Shown: in pieces, positions 31,478 to 33,764 of the stretch
How the letters are laid out: every line of letters begins with the position of its first letter
How positions within the stretch are numbered: the stretch's first letter is position 1
Origin: DASPPM01 sp052143835
GTDB taxonomy: Bacteria; Pseudomonadota; Alphaproteobacteria; JACZXZ01
Assembly (NCBI GenBank): GCA_052143835.1
Contig: JBKQRV010000195.1
Coordinates: 1-33,764 of the forward strand
Direction: 5' to 3'
DNA length: 33,764 bases
Made by a program: the position numbers and the translations under genes
Notes under the pieces: model-generated
The model's input: only the letters and a program-made list of their open reading frames with translations
Told to the model about the DNA's origin: nothing
Databases searched by the model: none

Positions 31478-33649
31478 TCACATTGGCGGCGGCTCGACCT
31501 CGAGTGCGTTGAAGAGCGGCGCCAGATGCTTCGCGTAATGGCGCCAGCGTCCGATCGAGGAGGCGTAGATCGGCTGGCGTACCTGCCAGAAACTCGCCGT
31601 GCGCACGAGACGCTCCTTCTCGTAGAAGGCGAGGCAGCGCTCGTCCCAGGGAAGGCCCAGGAAAGCGACGAGCTTGCGGCTCCAGCCTTCCTGGTCGGCG
31701 ACGAGCCCTTCGTAAGGGACATCGAGGATCGGAGAGGGCAGGACATTGTGCCAATGCGCCATCAGACGCTGATAGTCGCGATGGTAGCGGCCGAGATGAT
31801 CGAGGTCGCAGGCGAACGGCTGGCCGTGCGCAAACTCCTGAAAGTAGCAGGAAAGGCACGTATCGAGCGGGTCGCGCACGCAATGGATGATCGACGCCTT
31901 GGGAAAGAGGAGGGCAATGAGGCCGAGACGGAAAAAGTTGTTCGGCAGCTTGTCGGTGATCCGCGCGGCGCTGCTCGCATAGCTCGCGAGCCGCTCGAGA
32001 TGCTCCTCCGCGATCGTCTTCGCCGCGGCGGCGCCGAGCTGGCGCACGCATTCGGGAAAGGCTTCCGAGCTTCCGAGCCGCGCGGGCAGCGTATGCGCGA
32101 TCTGGCGCATGTAGTCGAGCTCGCCGGCGCCGTGGACTTGCGGGTGGCTCGCCAGAATCTGCTCGACGAGCGTGGTTCCCGAGCGCGGCATGCCGACGAT
32201 GAAGACCGGAAGCTCCGAGCTGCTGCCCATCCCCGCCTTCTCGGCGAAGAGCCCGGCAGCGAAGGTCGCGATCATCCGGTCGACGTAGGCGGTGAAGTCT
32301 TCCGGACGGTAGCGGAGCTTTGACTTCCTCAAATCGTTGCCCGCCTTGTAGCAGCGAAAGGCGGCGTCGTAATCGCCGAGATCGTCGTGGATTTTGGCGA
32401 GGGCGAAATTGAGCGCGCTCTTCTGATCGATGGACAGCGTCGTCATTGCCAGCACGCGCTCGATCTCGTGCCGCCGCGCGTCGCTCGCTCCCGCCTTTCG
32501 GCCCATAGCCAGGTGGTAATGCGCGCTCGCATGGTCGGGCTCGAGCGCGATCGCCTTCTCGTGCCAGGGGACGGCCTCCTCGAAGCGTCCCTGGAGCTGG
32601 TAGGAGAGGCCCATGTTGAAATGAGCATCGGCCGAGCGAGGCTCGCGCTCGAGCGCGGCCTCGAACCAGCGGCGCGCCTCTTCGAAACGGCCTTCTTCGA
32701 GATGGGCAAGCCCGATGCCGATGAGCGGCTCGGGCCGCCTCGGGTCGAGCGCTCGCGCCTCTTCGTATGCCGCTATCGCCTCTGCCGTGCGATGGCGCAG
32801 GCGCAGCACGTGGCCGAGCTCGATGTGGCCGTTGGGCAAATCCGACCTGAGCCGCGTCGCCTCCTTGAGCGCGAGCGTGGCCTCGTCGTAACGCTCGAGG
32901 CCGGCGAGGACGCGGCCGATCTGATAATGCGCCTCGGAGATTTGCGGCGAAAGCTGGATGGCGCGGGCGAGGGCGCCGTGGGCCTTGCGCAGCTCGCCGG
33001 TGGACAGAAGCGCGATGCCGAGGTTGAGATGGGCCTCGGCGAAGTCGGGCCGCAGTCTGAGCGCTTCCTCGTAATGAGCGCTCGCTTCCGCGGCGCGGCC
33101 GAGCTCGAAGAGGGCGATACCCAAATTGAGATGCGCGTCCGCATCCTTGGGGTCGAGCCGCAAGGCGGCGCCGAGCTCGGTCGCCGCCTCCGCATAGGAC
33201 TTGAGGTTGAGGAGAGCCGTCCCCAGGCCGAAGCGCGCGCTCGCGAGCTCGGGACGAAGGGCGAGCGCTCTTCTGTGGCTCAGAACCGCCTCATCCAGCC
33301 GGCCCAGGGCGCGATAGGCTTCGCCCAGATTGCCGTGATAGTTGGCGACGCGGCCGTCGATCGCGATGGCCCTTTCAAGGAGCTCGATCGCGCGGGCGTT
33401 CTCGCCCCTCTGATGGGCGATGAGGCCGAGAAAATGAATCGCGTCCGGGTCATCGCGATCGAGTGCCAACGCCTGGCGGTAGAGCGCCTCGGCCTCGGCA
33501 AGGCGGCCCAATTGATGAAGCTGGACCGCCTGGGCGACGAGCGTGCGCGCATTGAGCGGTGCGGCGCTCGGGCGCGCCGAAGCCGGCGCGCGCGAGGGGC
33601 TTCCTCTCGCCGCTCCCTTTTCGGCACTCCTGCGCTCCTTGCGGTTCAA
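31478..33649 (-). CDS. TPR protein fused to a tyrosylprotein-sulfotransferase-like domain (copy 2)
   Basis: The protein has 723 aa. I choose TTG 33649, which has GGAG at 33658-33661 (spacing 8) and gives the common opening LNRKERRSAEKG; the frame stays open to an ATG at 33727, but that stretch lies in the C-rich repeat. After a basic Ala/Pro-rich linker, about ten TPR units run to residue 400, then a sulfotransferase domain: GMPRSGTTLVEQ (about 485), SHPQVHGAGEL with the candidate catalytic glutamate, ITDKLPNNFFRLGLIALLFP, IIHCVRDPLDTCLSCYFQ and SFWQVRQPIY. Its catalytic half is a clear paralogue of copy 1. PAPS-dependent sulfation of a protein or glycan is predicted. No export signal is seen. 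Confidence 0.87.
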   Translation of the reverse strand: MNRKERRSAEKGAARGSPSRAPASARPSAAPLNARTLVAQAVQLHQLGRLAEAEALYRQALALDRDDPDAIHFLGLIAHQRGENARAIELLERAIAIDGRVANYHGNLGEAYRALGRLDEAVLSHRRALALRPELASARFGLGTALLNLKSYAEAATELGAALRLDPKDADAHLNLGIALFELGRAAEASAHYEEALRLRPDFAEAHLNLGIALLSTGELRKAHGALARAIQLSPQISEAHYQIGRVLAGLERYDEATLALKEATRLRSDLPNGHIELGHVLRLRHRTAEAIAAYEEARALDPRRPEPLIGIGLAHLEEGRFEEARRWFEAALEREPRSADAHFNMGLSYQLQGRFEEAVPWHEKAIALEPDHASAHYHLAMGRKAGASDARRHEIERVLAMTTLSIDQKSALNFALAKIHDDLGDYDAAFRCYKAGNDLRKSKLRYRPEDFTAYVDRMIATFAAGLFAEKAGMGSSSELPVFIVGMPRSGTTLVEQILASHPQVHGAGELDYMRQIAHTLPARLGSSEAFPECVRQLGAAAAKTIAEEHLERLASYASSAARITDKLPNNFFRLGLIALLFPKASIIHCVRDPLDTCLSCYFQEFAHGQPFACDLDHLGRYHRDYQRLMAHWHNVLPSPILDVPYEGLVADQEGWSRKLVAFLGLPWDERCLAFYEKERLVRTASFWQVRQPIYASSIGRWRHYAKHLAPLFNALEVEPPPM

Positions 33650-33708
33650 GCTCGCGGCTCCACTCGATGAATTGTATCCGCCGCTCGTCCAGGGAGTCGT
33701 GGAAGCGC

Positions 33709-33752
33709 AGCGCACCCCCCTCCCCAACCCTCCCCCTCAAGGGGGGAGGGGG
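33709..33752. repeat. C-rich palindromic repeat at the right edge
   Basis: Another copy of the family at 20594-20692: a C-rich run leading into the stem CCTCCCCCT with its complement on the other side of CAA. It lies about 60 bases upstream of the sulfotransferase copy 2 start, so here it is in a promoter region rather than a terminator. Confidence 0.75.
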
Positions 33753-33764
33753 AATGCTTGCTAG

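Noticed and set aside
33650..33727. Longer N-terminus for TPR-sulfotransferase copy 2 from ATG 33727
   Set aside because: The added residues are low-complexity and run into the C-rich repeat; TTG 33649 has a GGAG at correct distance and a family-like opening.

Overview
The window is 33.8 kb of GC-rich, gene-dense bacterial DNA from a Gram-negative. The gene content points to an alphaproteobacterium, probably Hyphomicrobiales or Rhodospirillales: a compact lipid A/Kdo cluster in the order msbA-like, DUF374, waaA, lpxK, lpxL-like; divergent xseA and purD; a DUF4169 gene; tadA close to a pseudouridine synthase and rsmD; and a DcaP-type porin. The taxonomy is inferred from gene content and order only. 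I see no tRNA, rRNA, CRISPR array, integrase or transposase.

Layout. (1) 1-7658, all on +: an envelope operon with a partial LpxH-like phosphatase, a GT4 glycosyltransferase, an MsbA-type exporter, a DUF374 acyltransferase, waaA, lpxK and an LpxL-type acyltransferase. Most junctions overlap or abut, and two genes start with TTG. (2) 7659-10109: a small accessory patch with visibly lower GC in its middle. It holds a complete HigB/HigA-type toxin-antitoxin pair behind a promoter with a nested palindrome, an unrecognised 291-aa protein, and an orphan HTH antitoxin whose toxin may survive only as a remnant. (3) 10110-20567: housekeeping genes. These are an M23 peptidase with xseA (-), purD, a DUF169 protein, an MBL-fold hydrolase with a palindromic promoter, DUF4169 with a VOC protein, a tadA-ahpD-msrB group (-), a class I glutamine amidotransferase, an RsuA-type pseudouridine synthase and rsmD. 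(4) 20826-33649: a run of TPR-enzyme fusions around a DcaP porin.

Region 4 is the most unusual part. Five proteins carry long N-terminal TPR arrays. Two of them end in paralogous tyrosylprotein-sulfotransferase-like domains, one in a PRMT7/9-like arginine methyltransferase domain, one in a TylF-like methyltransferase domain, and one has no evident catalytic domain. They share the neighbourhood with a lipoprotein serine protease, a small secreted protein, the porin and an uncharacterised conserved protein. Overlaps (TPR-sulfotransferase with TPR-PRMT, and TPR-methyltransferase with TPR-only) suggest co-translation. I propose, as inference, a modification system in which TPR arrays present a shared protein or glycan substrate to a sulfotransferase and methyltransferases, possibly linked to the envelope.

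Intergenic DNA in the right half carries dispersed repeats: a C-rich/G-rich palindrome family (five copies, some with G-quadruplex spacing), a composite inverted repeat behind the porin, a palindromic repeat next to msrB, and a short tandem repeat.
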